A stretch of DNA of 45,978 bases, taken from Phytoplasma sp. GTDB lineage: Bacteria > Bacillota_I > Bacilli_A > Acholeplasmatales > Acholeplasmataceae. The notes under the pieces are model-generated. The model was not told the DNA's origin and did no database searches. It saw nothing but the letters and a program-made list of their open reading frames with translations. Below, in pieces: positions 6,782-14,947 of the stretch (position 1 is the stretch's first letter; each line of letters opens with the position of its first letter). The stretch lies in assembly GCA_012519065.1 (NCBI GenBank), contig JAAYQV010000033.1, positions 1 to 45,978 on the forward strand, given 5' to 3'. The translations under genes were made by a program, and so were the position numbers.

Positions 6782-9415
6782 CTAATTTAATTCGTACCAG
6801 TTTGAACCGATATCACAAGATGTTTCTAACGAAACACTCATTTGATAGGCTTCTTTCATAATTTTTGGGACGATTACTTTCATTTCTTCTAATTCATTTT
6901 CAGGCACTTGTAAAATAAGTTCGTCATGAACCTGTAAAATGAGTTTGGATGCTTTTTGATTATCTTTTAAGTATTGATAAAGTTTGACCATTGCTATTTT
7001 AATGATATCAGCCGCGCTACCTTGAATTGGTGCGTTTAAAGCTGTTCTTTTTCCAAATTCTCTTTGCGCATATACCTTTGAGTGGATTTCTGGAATATAT
7101 CTTCTACGATTTAAAATAGTTTCTACGTATTCGTTTTTATCTGCAAACGCAACAATTTCTTCCATGTAGGTTTTTATTTCTGGATAGACCTCTAAATATC
7201 TATCAATAAATTTTTGAGCTTCTGCTGGGCTTACGTTAATGTCTTCTGATAAACTCCAGGCCCCGATACCATAGATAATACCAAAGTTAACAGCTTTTGC
7301 TTGTCTTCTTTGTTCAGAATCTACATTTTCTACATGAAATACTTTTTGAGCAGTACTTTTATGAATATCTTCTTGTTTTAAAAACGCTTCTTTTAAATTT
7401 TTAACATTAGCCATATGAGCTAAAACTCTTAATTCAATTTGTGAGTAGTCAGCGCCTAAAAGATACGATCCTTCTTTTGCTTTAAATATTTTTCTAATTT
7501 TTCTTCCTTCTTCTGTTCTAATTGGAATATTTTGTAAATTAGGTTCAATTGATGATAGCCTGCCTGTTGTGGTTAAGGCTTGTTTTAAGATGGTATGTAC
7601 TTTTCCGTCTTCAAATAAAGATTGTTCTATCCCTATGATATAGGTGGAATATAATTTAGTTAATTGTCGATAATCCATAATAAAAGGAATAATTGGATGA
7701 GCATCTTTTAAACTATTTAGAACCTCTACATTAGTTGAATACCCAGTTTTAAGTTTTTTTCCATGTGGTAAATTTAATTTTTCAAATAAGATATCACCTA
7801 ATTGTTTAGGGCTTGCAATGTTAAAGGTTTCTCCAGCGTGTTGATATATTTGCTCTTCTAATTCTGAAATTCTCTTTTCTAGTTCTTCTTTTTGTTGATT
7901 CAATTCTTTTTGATCGACTAAAAGTCCTTCAAATTCCATTTTTGCTAGCACTTCTGTTAGCGGAATTTCAATGTCATTTAGTAAAGTTAATTGATTTTGT
8001 TGTTTAATGGTTTCCATCATTTCATCTTTTAGTGTATAAATGATGTTTGCTTTATTGGCTATATGGCTTTGATAGAGTTCTTTTTCTTCTGGCAGTCCTT
8101 TTTTTACGCCTTTACCATAAACTTGTTCATCATATAAAATATTGGTTTCATTAAATAATTGAACGGTTGTGGTGAAGTCTTCTTTCCCAATAGATGATTT
8201 AATGATATATGCTGCTAAAAGTAAATCAAAGGAAATATTATTTATTTTTTTATTTCGCCACATTAAAAAAACTTTGATTGCTTTATAATTGTATGTATAT
8301 TTTTCAATGGCTTTATTTTTTAAGTAGTTAAGAAAGGTAGCATTTTCTAAGGCAATTTTAGGGTCAATAAAATAATGATTCATTCCATTAGATAAACCAA
8401 TACCCCATAGGTCTGCTTTATGATAATTTTCTTCACTAAATTCAAAGTGGATTGCTAAAGGCATTGAGTGATTAAAGATGAGTTGATCTAATTGTTCATG
8501 TGTTTCAATGACTTGATAAGTAAATTTAGTATGTTTTTGTTGGTGATTCTCAGAATATCTTACAACTAATTGTTTAAGTTCTAACTCTTTTAAGTATTCA
8601 ATAAAATCTGTTAAATCAACTTCTTTAATTTCAGTGTCCTCATAAGTTAGTGGTAATGGAGATGAGACGTTGATGGTAACAAGTTCTTTACTTAATAAAG
8701 CTAAAGATTCATTTTCTCTAATTCTTTCTCCTAGTTTTCCTTTAATATTTTCTTTGTTTTTTAAAATATTTTCTAAGGTTTCATATTCTTTTAGTAGTTT
8801 GATTGCTGTTTTTTCTCCTACACCTGGAATACCTGGAATGTTATCTGAAGGATCACCCATTAACGCTTTTAAATCAATCATTTGATGGTGTGTGAGTTCA
8901 TAGGTTTCAAATAGACTTTTTGGTGTAAAAACATCTATTTCCTTCATCCCTTTTTTTAATAAATTAACAGTGATTTTATCATCAACAAGTTGTAATAAGT
9001 CCTTATCACTTGAAAATATATCTACTAAAACACCTTTTTGACTCGCTTGTTTAGCTAAAGTACCAATGATATCATCGGCTTCATATCCAATTTGTTCATG
9101 TTGATTAAAGCCTCTTAGTGTTAAGTATTGTTTGACTAAAGGAATTTGTTGTGCCAATTCTTCTGGCATCGCTGCTCTTCCTGCTTTGTATTCTTTGTAT
9201 TGTTCATGTCTTTTGGTTGGATGTGCTGTATCAAAGGCAACTAAAATGTGGTGATTAGTTTGTTCTTTGATTTTTTCCATCATGTTAATAAATGCAAAAA
9301 CGGCATTTGTGTAAATGCCTTTGCTGTTTTGCATTAAAGTAGCTCCTGGATATGCAGTTGCATAATAGGCTCGAAATAAAACTGAGTTCCCGTCAACTAA
9401 AGTTAAATGTTTCAT
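6782..9415 (-). CDS. polA: DNA polymerase I
   Basis: This enzyme does repair synthesis and Okazaki fragment maturation. The start is the ATG at 9413-9415 (MKHLTLVDGNS), six bases after AGGAGG; the frame extends 20 codons upstream but that stretch is promoter DNA. The protein is 877 residues: a 5' nuclease domain (about 1-290, with an HhH motif in PGIPGVGEKTA), a 3'-5' exonuclease-like domain (about 310-470), and the polymerase with motif A (DYSQIELR), motif B (RRQAKAVNFGIIYG) and motif C (QVHDE). The exonuclease-like domain lacks the DxE pair at Exo I (it reads HFEF) and the Exo II aspartate, so proofreading is probably absent, as in Bacillus Pol I. Confidence 0.97.
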   Translation of the reverse strand: MKHLTLVDGNSVLFRAYYATAYPGATLMQNSKGIYTNAVFAFINMMEKIKEQTNHHILVAFDTAHPTKRHEQYKEYKAGRAAMPEELAQQIPLVKQYLTLRGFNQHEQIGYEADDIIGTLAKQASQKGVLVDIFSSDKDLLQLVDDKITVNLLKKGMKEIDVFTPKSLFETYELTHHQMIDLKALMGDPSDNIPGIPGVGEKTAIKLLKEYETLENILKNKENIKGKLGERIRENESLALLSKELVTINVSSPLPLTYEDTEIKEVDLTDFIEYLKELELKQLVVRYSENHQQKHTKFTYQVIETHEQLDQLIFNHSMPLAIHFEFSEENYHKADLWGIGLSNGMNHYFIDPKIALENATFLNYLKNKAIEKYTYNYKAIKVFLMWRNKKINNISFDLLLAAYIIKSSIGKEDFTTTVQLFNETNILYDEQVYGKGVKKGLPEEKELYQSHIANKANIIYTLKDEMMETIKQQNQLTLLNDIEIPLTEVLAKMEFEGLLVDQKELNQQKEELEKRISELEEQIYQHAGETFNIASPKQLGDILFEKLNLPHGKKLKTGYSTNVEVLNSLKDAHPIIPFIMDYRQLTKLYSTYIIGIEQSLFEDGKVHTILKQALTTTGRLSSIEPNLQNIPIRTEEGRKIRKIFKAKEGSYLLGADYSQIELRVLAHMANVKNLKEAFLKQEDIHKSTAQKVFHVENVDSEQRRQAKAVNFGIIYGIGAWSLSEDINVSPAEAQKFIDRYLEVYPEIKTYMEEIVAFADKNEYVETILNRRRYIPEIHSKVYAQREFGKRTALNAPIQGSAADIIKIAMVKLYQYLKDNQKASKLILQVHDELILQVPENELEEMKVIVPKIMKEAYQMSVSLETSCDIGSNWYELN

Positions 9416-9440
9416 CTTTTTCCTCCTTGACTCTATCTTT

Positions 9441-9449
9441 ATTGTAGCA
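9441..9449 (-). promoter_or_regulatory. Extended -10 promoter of the polA operon
   Basis: The minus strand reads TGC-TACAAT about 26 bases upstream of the polA start. No good -35 is seen at 16-18 bases, so the TGn extension probably compensates. Confidence 0.6.
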
Positions 9450-9499
9450 TGAAAATCATTACTTTTTTCCCACAATATATGTGGAAAATTTATAAAAAT

Positions 9500-9530
9500 A
9501 AAACCTCGAGATTTTTATTTACGAGGTTTT
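9500..9530 (-). terminator. Intrinsic terminator after ffh
   Basis: A 9-bp stem (AAAACCTCG / CGAGGTTTT) with a 13-base loop is followed on the minus strand by a T-rich tail. It lies a few bases after the ffh stop. Confidence 0.85.
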
Positions 9531-9535
9531 TTAAG

Positions 9536-10942
9536 TTAATATCTAAAGTTTCCTTTACCCTTGCCTTTTCCTTTTTTGGCTTGAGGTGTGTTTCTCATAA
9601 GTGCTGATGGATCTTTTTGTAATCTATCTAATTCCTTTTCATCCATGTTTGCCATTGTTTTGACCATTTTCTTTTGAGTTGCTAAAGCTTCTCTTAATCT
9701 GTTAACATCCGCAACCTGCATACCAGAACCTTTTGCGATTCTTTCTCTTCTTTTACTACTTTGGTCAATTAATTTAGGATTTTTCCTTTCTTCTTCTGTC
9801 ATACTATGAATTAAAACTGCCATTTTTTCAAATTGTTTATCATCAATTTGTGATCGTGCTTCTTTTAATTTAGAACCTAGTCCCGGTATAAAGCCTAACA
9901 TTTTACTAATTGAACCCATTCGTTTAATCATCTTAAATTGCTTTAGTAAGTCATTATAGTTAAAATCATCAGACATCATTTTGTCCATTAAATTTTTAGC
10001 TTCATCTTCATCAATGTTTTCAGTAACTTGTTCAATTAAGGTTAAAACATCTCCCATACCTAAAATACGTGATGCCATTCTTTCTGGATGGAACGCTTCT
10101 AAACTGTCCATTTTTTCTCCTGAAGAAGAAAATTTAATAGGAATTTGAGAAATCTCTCTAATAGATAATGCTGCTCCACCTCTGGTATCACCATCCATTT
10201 TAGTTAAAATAGCACCGGTTGCCCCTATTTGATCATGGAAGGATTTTGCTATATTAGCAGCTTCTTGACCCATCATCGCATCTACTGTTAATAGGATTTC
10301 ATCTGGTGATGCAATTGCTTTAACATCTTTAAGTTCTTGCATCATTTCTTCATCTATAGTTAAACGGCCAGCCGTGTCGATAATTACGACATCAAATTTA
10401 TGTTCTTTTGCATAATTTAATCCGTTTTTAACAATCGTTCTAGCATCAATTAATCCTTCTTGGTAAACCTCTATGTTAATTTGTTTACCAATGGTTTGTA
10501 ACTGAGCAATTGCAGCTGGTCTATAGACATCAGCAGCAATAAGTAATACTTTTTTCTTCTCTTTTTTTCTAATCCAAACCGCTAGTTTACCTATAGCTGT
10601 AGTTTTTCCACTACCTTGTAAACCGATGGTCATAATGGTTGTAATACCATTGATTTTAAATCTAATATCTTCTGTTTCATTTCCCATGACACGCTTAAGT
10701 TCTTCGTGCACCACTTTAACAACTTGTTGCCCTGGATTTAATCCTTTTAAGATTTTTTCTCCTAATGCTTTTTGCTTAACATTTTGAGTAAATGATCTAA
10801 CGACTTTAAAGTTAACGTCAGCTTCTAATAAAGACAGACGTACTTCTCGCATCATTTCTTCTATATCTTTTTCATCTAATTTGCCGCGACCCGTAATACG
10901 TCGCATTGACATTTGTAGTCTATCGCTTAAACTGTTTGACAT
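9536..10942 (-). CDS. ffh: Signal recognition particle GTPase Ffh (SRP54)
   Basis: This protein binds signal sequences of nascent membrane and secreted proteins together with SRP RNA, and docks on FtsY. It has 468 residues: N domain (1-90), G domain with P-loop GLQGSGKT (107-114), DTAGR and TKMDG motifs, and the methionine-rich M domain (about 300-435) with the GFIPG finger loop. The C-terminus ends in a Lys/Gly-rich tail. The start ATG shares one base with the ylxM stop (TAATG), so translation is coupled. The SRP RNA gene itself was not found in the window. Confidence 0.98.
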   Translation of the reverse strand: MSNSLSDRLQMSMRRITGRGKLDEKDIEEMMREVRLSLLEADVNFKVVRSFTQNVKQKALGEKILKGLNPGQQVVKVVHEELKRVMGNETEDIRFKINGITTIMTIGLQGSGKTTAIGKLAVWIRKKEKKKVLLIAADVYRPAAIAQLQTIGKQINIEVYQEGLIDARTIVKNGLNYAKEHKFDVVIIDTAGRLTIDEEMMQELKDVKAIASPDEILLTVDAMMGQEAANIAKSFHDQIGATGAILTKMDGDTRGGAALSIREISQIPIKFSSSGEKMDSLEAFHPERMASRILGMGDVLTLIEQVTENIDEDEAKNLMDKMMSDDFNYNDLLKQFKMIKRMGSISKMLGFIPGLGSKLKEARSQIDDKQFEKMAVLIHSMTEEERKNPKLIDQSSKRRERIAKGSGMQVADVNRLREALATQKKMVKTMANMDEKELDRLQKDPSALMRNTPQAKKGKGKGKGNFRY

Positions 10943-11259
10943 TATGATTCATCCATCTTTCTTAACATTTTTAAGTACTTCTCATCTTTTGTATGTTCGT
11001 ATTGATTCAAATAAGTGAGTCTTAATATTTTTTTTTCGTTTAATTTCAAAATTTGCTCATAGTTTAATAAGTGTTGTTCTACTTTATTGAGTTGGTCATA
11101 AACAGCATTTCTACTGATTGATAAAGTTGTTGCAATTTCCTGTAGGGAGTAGTCCTCATAATAGTAGAGTTGATAGTATTCTCTTTGTTTTTCTGTTAAT
11201 AAGTCTTGATATAGTTCAAATAGTTGGTTAAGTTTTTCAGTTTTTTCTAGTGCTTCCAT
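10942..11259 (-). CDS. ylxM: YlxM family SRP-associated helix-turn-helix protein (UPF0122)
   Basis: This is a small (105-residue), wholly helical protein with a sigma-70-region-4-like helix-turn-helix at about residues 37-60 (YSLQEIATTLSISRNAVYDQ). It sits between ftsY and ffh, with one-base TAATG overlaps at both ends. The family is known from this locus across Firmicutes, and in Streptococcus its member interacts with SRP components. Whether it binds DNA, RNA or protein here cannot be read from the sequence. The family call is firm because motif, size and location all agree. Confidence 0.93.
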   Translation of the reverse strand: MEALEKTEKLNQLFELYQDLLTEKQREYYQLYYYEDYSLQEIATTLSISRNAVYDQLNKVEQHLLNYEQILKLNEKKILRLTYLNQYEHTKDEKYLKMLRKMDES

Positions 11260-12215
11260 TAAAAGAACCCCTTGAATAATCCATATATATATTCTTCTAT
11301 ATCAAATGGTACTAAGTCTTCTATTTTTTCGCCTAATCCTACATATTTGATTGGTAGTCCGTATAAATGTCTAATTGCTAAAACAATGCCACCTTTTGAA
11401 GTACCATCTAATTTGGTTAAAATGATACCTGAAACATCGGTTACCTCATTAAAGACAGATGCTTGTGTCATCCCATTTTGACCAGTTGTAGCATCAATAA
11501 CTAAAAGCGTTTCTTGAGGGGCGTTTGGTAATACTTTTTGAATGACTCTTTTCATTTTGCCTAATTCATTCATTAAGTTTACTTTGTTTTGCAATCTTCC
11601 TGCTGTATCACATAATACAACATCATATTTTTCTTCTTTTGCTATTTTTAAAGCATCAAAAATAACACTAGATGGGTCTGTCATCGCTTCTTTATGATAT
11701 ACATAGGTGTTGCTTCGTTTCCCCCATTCTATAAGCTGTTCAATTGCTCCTGCTCTAAAGGTGTCTCCGGCAACTAACATAACTTTTTTGCCTTCTTGTT
11801 TTAATTGTTGAGCTAGTTTACCAATGCTCGTTGTTTTTCCTACGCCGTTGACTCCTACAAATAGATAAACGTTTAATTCTTCTTCATCATATCTTAAGGT
11901 GGTGTCAACAAACTCACCCTTTAAATAAATTTCAAACATTTTGTCAACAATGAGCTCTGACAAATCTATTGGGTTAGTGATTTTTTTATTAGATGCTTCA
12001 TTTCTGATTTCATTAACAAAATAAATGACTGTATCTACTCCAATATCTGCTTGAATAAATAAATCTTCTAATGCTTCATATAAGTCTTCATTAATTTCAT
12101 CTGATTCTTCTAATAATTTTTTTAAATTATCAAAACTTTCTTTTGCTTTATGTAAACCTAATTCATATTTTTCATTTTTGCTTTTTCTTTTAAATAATTT
12201 ACGAAAGAAACTCAT
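11259..12215 (-). CDS. ftsY: Signal recognition particle receptor FtsY
   Basis: This membrane-associated GTPase is the docking partner of Ffh. The protein is short (318 residues) and lacks the long acidic A domain of the E. coli protein; it begins with a basic, amphipathic stretch (FFRKLFKRKSKNEK) that could bind lipid directly. The NG domain follows, with P-loop GVNGVGKT (121-128), DTAGRLQ, TKLDG and the C-terminal GLGE element. GGAGTGAT precedes the ATG. It is the first gene of ftsY-ylxM-ffh, so SRP and its receptor are made from one message. Confidence 0.97.
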   Translation of the reverse strand: MSFFRKLFKRKSKNEKYELGLHKAKESFDNLKKLLEESDEINEDLYEALEDLFIQADIGVDTVIYFVNEIRNEASNKKITNPIDLSELIVDKMFEIYLKGEFVDTTLRYDEEELNVYLFVGVNGVGKTTSIGKLAQQLKQEGKKVMLVAGDTFRAGAIEQLIEWGKRSNTYVYHKEAMTDPSSVIFDALKIAKEEKYDVVLCDTAGRLQNKVNLMNELGKMKRVIQKVLPNAPQETLLVIDATTGQNGMTQASVFNEVTDVSGIILTKLDGTSKGGIVLAIRHLYGLPIKYVGLGEKIEDLVPFDIEEYIYGLFKGFF

Positions 12216-12238
12216 TATATCACTCCATTTTCTAAACT

Positions 12239-12247
12239 ATTATAACA
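12239..12247 (-). promoter_or_regulatory. Extended -10 promoter of ftsY-ylxM-ffh
   Basis: TGT-TATAAT on the minus strand lies 23 bases upstream of the ftsY start. The -35 region is weak (TTTATT at 17 bases). Confidence 0.65.
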
Positions 12248-12288
12248 TTTATACCTTATTTAATAAAGTTATATTGAATCCTTAAGAT

Positions 12289-12317
12289 AAAAAAAACCGG
12301 AATATTATACTTCCGGT
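12289..12317 (-). terminator. Intrinsic terminator overlapping the 3' end of tpx
   Basis: A 7-bp G+C-rich stem (ACCGGAA / TTCCGGT, 12296-12302 and 12311-12317) is followed by a T-run on the minus strand. The tpx stop codon (12305-12307) lies in its loop, so the last tpx codons form one arm of the hairpin. Confidence 0.88.
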
Positions 12318-12805
12318 AAATTTCTAACAAATTCTAGTAAAGCATCATAGTTAGGATGTTTACCCATTTCATCTAAATATTCTAAATATACTATTTCTCT
12401 TTTTTGATTTAAAACAAATACAGCTCTACCTAATAATCGCATTTCTTCAATTAATAGGCCATATTTATTTGCAAAATCTAAATCTTTATAATCACTTAAG
12501 GTAATTGCGTTTGGAAGTCCTGCATTTGCACACCATCTTTTTTGGGCAAATGGTAGATCATTGCTTAAGGTTATTACCAAAGTATCTTCTTTCCCTGCTA
12601 ATTCTTGAATGATTGTTCTGGTCTGTAAATCACAAACTGATGTGTCTAATGAAGGTACACTATTTAGTACAATATACTTTTCATTGTAGTCTGATAAAGA
12701 AACTGGCTCTAAGTCTTGATTTAAGGCTGTAAAATCTGGTGCAATATCACCGATATTTCTTACTTGACCTAATACATGTATTGGTTTTCCCTTAAAAGTC
12801 TTCAT
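12305..12805 (-). CDS. tpx: Thiol peroxidase (atypical 2-Cys peroxiredoxin)
   Basis: This cytoplasmic peroxidase reduces hydrogen peroxide and organic peroxides using thioredoxin. It has 166 residues, the standard Tpx length. The peroxidatic cysteine is C58 in PSLDTSVCD, with the conserved threonine T55 upstream. The resolving cysteine is C92 in RWCANAGL, and the spacing of 34 is characteristic of Tpx. It is a single-gene unit with its own promoter and terminator. It sits immediately downstream of the candidate small RNA, whose terminator tail overlaps the tpx -35. Confidence 0.96.
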   Translation of the reverse strand: MKTFKGKPIHVLGQVRNIGDIAPDFTALNQDLEPVSLSDYNEKYIVLNSVPSLDTSVCDLQTRTIIQELAGKEDTLVITLSNDLPFAQKRWCANAGLPNAITLSDYKDLDFANKYGLLIEEMRLLGRAVFVLNQKREIVYLEYLDEMGKHPNYDALLEFVRNLPEV

Positions 12806-12839
12806 ATTTTATCCATCCTTTTTAATTATTACATCTTAT

Positions 12840-12868
12840 ATTATATCTTATAATAGCGAAAAAAACAA
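12840..12868 (-). promoter_or_regulatory. Promoter of tpx
   Basis: A -35 TTGTTT (12863-12868) and -10 TATAAT (12840-12845) have a 17-base spacer on the minus strand. The -35 is formed by the T-run of the upstream RNA's terminator. Confidence 0.65.
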
Positions 12869-12976
12869 AGAAAAGGTCTTCTAGCAATTTTCTAGAAGAC
12901 CAAATCAAAGGGGATTTTTGTATACACTTTAATGTATACAGTAATTAGGGGATAAGTAGCATCCATTTTGGGATGC
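12859..12976 (-). ncRNA. Candidate small regulatory RNA between topA and tpx
   Basis: I do not recognise this as a named family. The minus strand has a strong promoter whose predicted start falls at about 12976. Three hairpins follow: GCATCC/GGATGC (12971-12976 with 12959-12964, loop CAAAAT), TGTATAC/GTATACA (12934-12940 with 12919-12925), and a 10-bp terminator stem GGTCTTCTAG/CTAGAAGACC (12892-12901 with 12875-12884) followed by two T-runs ending near 12859. The two linkers between hairpins each carry AUCCCC (12948-12953 and 12910-12915). Exposed C-rich motifs that pair with Shine-Dalgarno sequences are the hallmark of Firmicutes sRNAs such as RoxS/RsaE. No open reading frame is evident. 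It could instead be a structured 3' element of topA or a 5' leader of tpx, but tpx has its own promoter past the terminator. Confidence 0.6.
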
Positions 12977-12982
12977 GCTCAT

Positions 12983-13011
12983 ATATTATCATAGGATTTT
13001 TATTTTGTAAA
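12983..13011 (-). promoter_or_regulatory. Promoter of the candidate small RNA
   Basis: A -35 TTTACA (13006-13011), a 17-base spacer and an extended -10 TGA-TAATAT (12983-12991) are on the minus strand. They lie just past the topA stop. The predicted start coincides with the first base of the first hairpin. Confidence 0.75.
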
Positions 13012-13033
13012 GAGTATTGACTTCTTTTAAGTT

Positions 13034-14833
13034 TTATTCTTCTTTCTTCTTTTCCAGTGTTCCAATATAACGACACTTTGGAAAATTGCTGCATCCTAAA
13101 AATTCACCATATTTACTTTTTCTAATGACCAATGGTGAGCCACATTCAGGGCAAAGTTGATCGGTAACTACGGGTTGGATTTTTTCCATTTTTTCATCTG
13201 CAAGTTTTAAACTAGGAATGAATCTTTGATAAAAATCACTTAACAATTCTACACCATTTACTTTTCCTAATGAAATATCGTCTAAATCTTTTTCCATGTT
13301 AGATGTGTATTCAACATTGATAATATGATTGAAAAACTCATCCAATTTATCGGAGGTTAAACGTCCTTGTTTGGTTGGTTTAAATCTTTTTTCTTCCATT
13401 TCAACATATAATCTATCCTTAAGTGTTTTAATGATTTGAGCATATGTTGACGGTCTACCAATACTAAGTCGTTCTAATTCTTTAATGAGGGTTGCTTCTG
13501 AAAATCTTGCAGGCGGAGTTGTGAATTTTTGTGTTGCAACAACTGATTTAGCTTGATAGGTTTCTTGTTCTTTGATTTCAGGTAATAGTTTATCTTTTGT
13601 GCTATCATCATATACTTTTTGATACCCATCAAAAATTCTAATCATTCCTTCAAGTCCATATGGATGGTTATTGCTTTCTAAGATGACTTTTGTTTGTTCA
13701 AAGACAGCATCTGACATTAAACTAGAAACTGCTCTTTGATAAATTCGTTGATATAGTTTAAATTCATCTTTTGATAAATATGGTTCTATAGATTCTGGCG
13801 TTCTTAAAACACTTGTGGGTCTGATAGCCTCGTGTGCATCTTGACTGCCTTCTTCTTTTTTAAATTGATATTTCCCTAAATATTCTTTACCATAAAATTC
13901 TTTAATAAAGTTTTGGGCATCTGTAACAAAGACGTTTGAAAGTCTGGTTGAATCGGTTCTCATATAGGTAATTAAACCCACAGGTTCACCATCAATTTCA
14001 ATACCTTCATATAATTTTTGGGCTACCATCATGGTTCTACTTGATGACATATTTAAGTTATTAACTGCATCTTGTTGCATAGTTGAGGTCGTAAATGGCA
14101 GTTTAGCTTTTCTTTTGGTTTCTTTTTTTGTTACAGATGTTACTGTGAATGGATTGATAGACTCTTCTACAATTTTTTTAGCTTCATCTGCTTTAATTTT
14201 ATAATCTTTTTTAATGATGTAATCTGCTTTAAATTTAGCAAACTCGGCAGTGATTGTGTGATATTCTTCTGGAATAAATGCTTCTCTTTCTTTTTCCAAA
14301 TCAACAATGAGTTTTAGTGCTACTGATTGTACACGACCTGCTGATTTTGATTTGATCTTTTTTTGTAATAAAGTTGATAATTTAAAACCGATAATTCTAT
14401 CTAACATTCTTCTTGCTTCTTGTGATTCAACTAATGCTTGATCGATTTTATCAGGATTTTTCATTGCTTCTATAACCGCAGGTTTTGTGATTTCTCTAAA
14501 TATGACACGGTTTTTAGCTTCCTTATCTAAATTAAGTACCTCTGCTAAATGCCATGCAATTGCCTCTCCTTCTCTATCGGGGTCAGTTGCTAGGTAAACT
14601 TCTTTTCCTTTAGCTTCTTTTATGAGGTTTTTAACCATTGTGCCTTTTCCATTGATGATTTTATATGTAGGGGTAAAATTATTTTCAACATCAATTCCTA
14701 AACCACCTGGACCAGACGTTGCTAAGTCTCTTATATGTCCTTTTGAAGAAAGTACAACAACATCTTCGTCTAAATAACGAGAAATGGTTGTAGCTTTAGA
14801 TGGGGACTCAACGATGATTAATTTTTTTGCCAT
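13034..14833 (-). CDS. topA: DNA topoisomerase I (type IA)
   Basis: This enzyme relaxes negative supercoils behind transcription complexes. It has 599 residues. The TOPRIM domain at the N-terminus carries IVESPSKA and the metal-binding DPDREGE (about 84-90). The active-site tyrosine is Y290 in GLITYMRTDST. The C-terminus has a single four-cysteine zinc ribbon (Cx2C-x16-Cx5C) before a charged tail, fewer than the three or so in B. subtilis, so the protein is shorter than the roughly 690-residue Bacillus form. AAAGGAG precedes the ATG and a near-perfect promoter lies upstream. It appears to be transcribed alone. Confidence 0.97.
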   Translation of the reverse strand: MAKKLIIVESPSKATTISRYLDEDVVVLSSKGHIRDLATSGPGGLGIDVENNFTPTYKIINGKGTMVKNLIKEAKGKEVYLATDPDREGEAIAWHLAEVLNLDKEAKNRVIFREITKPAVIEAMKNPDKIDQALVESQEARRMLDRIIGFKLSTLLQKKIKSKSAGRVQSVALKLIVDLEKEREAFIPEEYHTITAEFAKFKADYIIKKDYKIKADEAKKIVEESINPFTVTSVTKKETKRKAKLPFTTSTMQQDAVNNLNMSSSRTMMVAQKLYEGIEIDGEPVGLITYMRTDSTRLSNVFVTDAQNFIKEFYGKEYLGKYQFKKEEGSQDAHEAIRPTSVLRTPESIEPYLSKDEFKLYQRIYQRAVSSLMSDAVFEQTKVILESNNHPYGLEGMIRIFDGYQKVYDDSTKDKLLPEIKEQETYQAKSVVATQKFTTPPARFSEATLIKELERLSIGRPSTYAQIIKTLKDRLYVEMEEKRFKPTKQGRLTSDKLDEFFNHIINVEYTSNMEKDLDDISLGKVNGVELLSDFYQRFIPSLKLADEKMEKIQPVVTDQLCPECGSPLVIRKSKYGEFLGCSNFPKCRYIGTLEKKKEE

Positions 14834-14867
14834 TTAATACATCTCCTTTGTTTGCAATACCTTATTA

Positions 14868-14895
14868 ATTATATTATGCTTTTTTGTATTGTCAA
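14868..14895 (-). promoter_or_regulatory. Consensus promoter of topA
   Basis: A perfect -35 TTGACA (14890-14895) and a perfect -10 TATAAT (14868-14873) are 16 bases apart on the minus strand. It is the closest to consensus in the window. topA promoters are often supercoiling-sensitive, but nothing here proves that. Confidence 0.85.
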
Positions 14896-14947
14896 GTATA
14901 AAAACTTTAAGAACAAAGCTTCCTTATTTATAATAAGGAAAAAAAGT

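Noticed and set aside
12806-12976. A 5' riboswitch leader for tpx
   Set aside because: A full promoter (TTGTTT-17-TATAAT) lies after the terminator hairpin and directly before tpx, so the structured region looks like an independent RNA. Not excluded without transcript data.
14920-14940. Hairpin after rnhB as an intrinsic terminator
   Set aside because: The 9-bp stem (TTCCTTATT / AATAAGGAA) is clear, but on the rnhB strand the T-run is before the stem rather than after it, so it does not fit a normal terminator.
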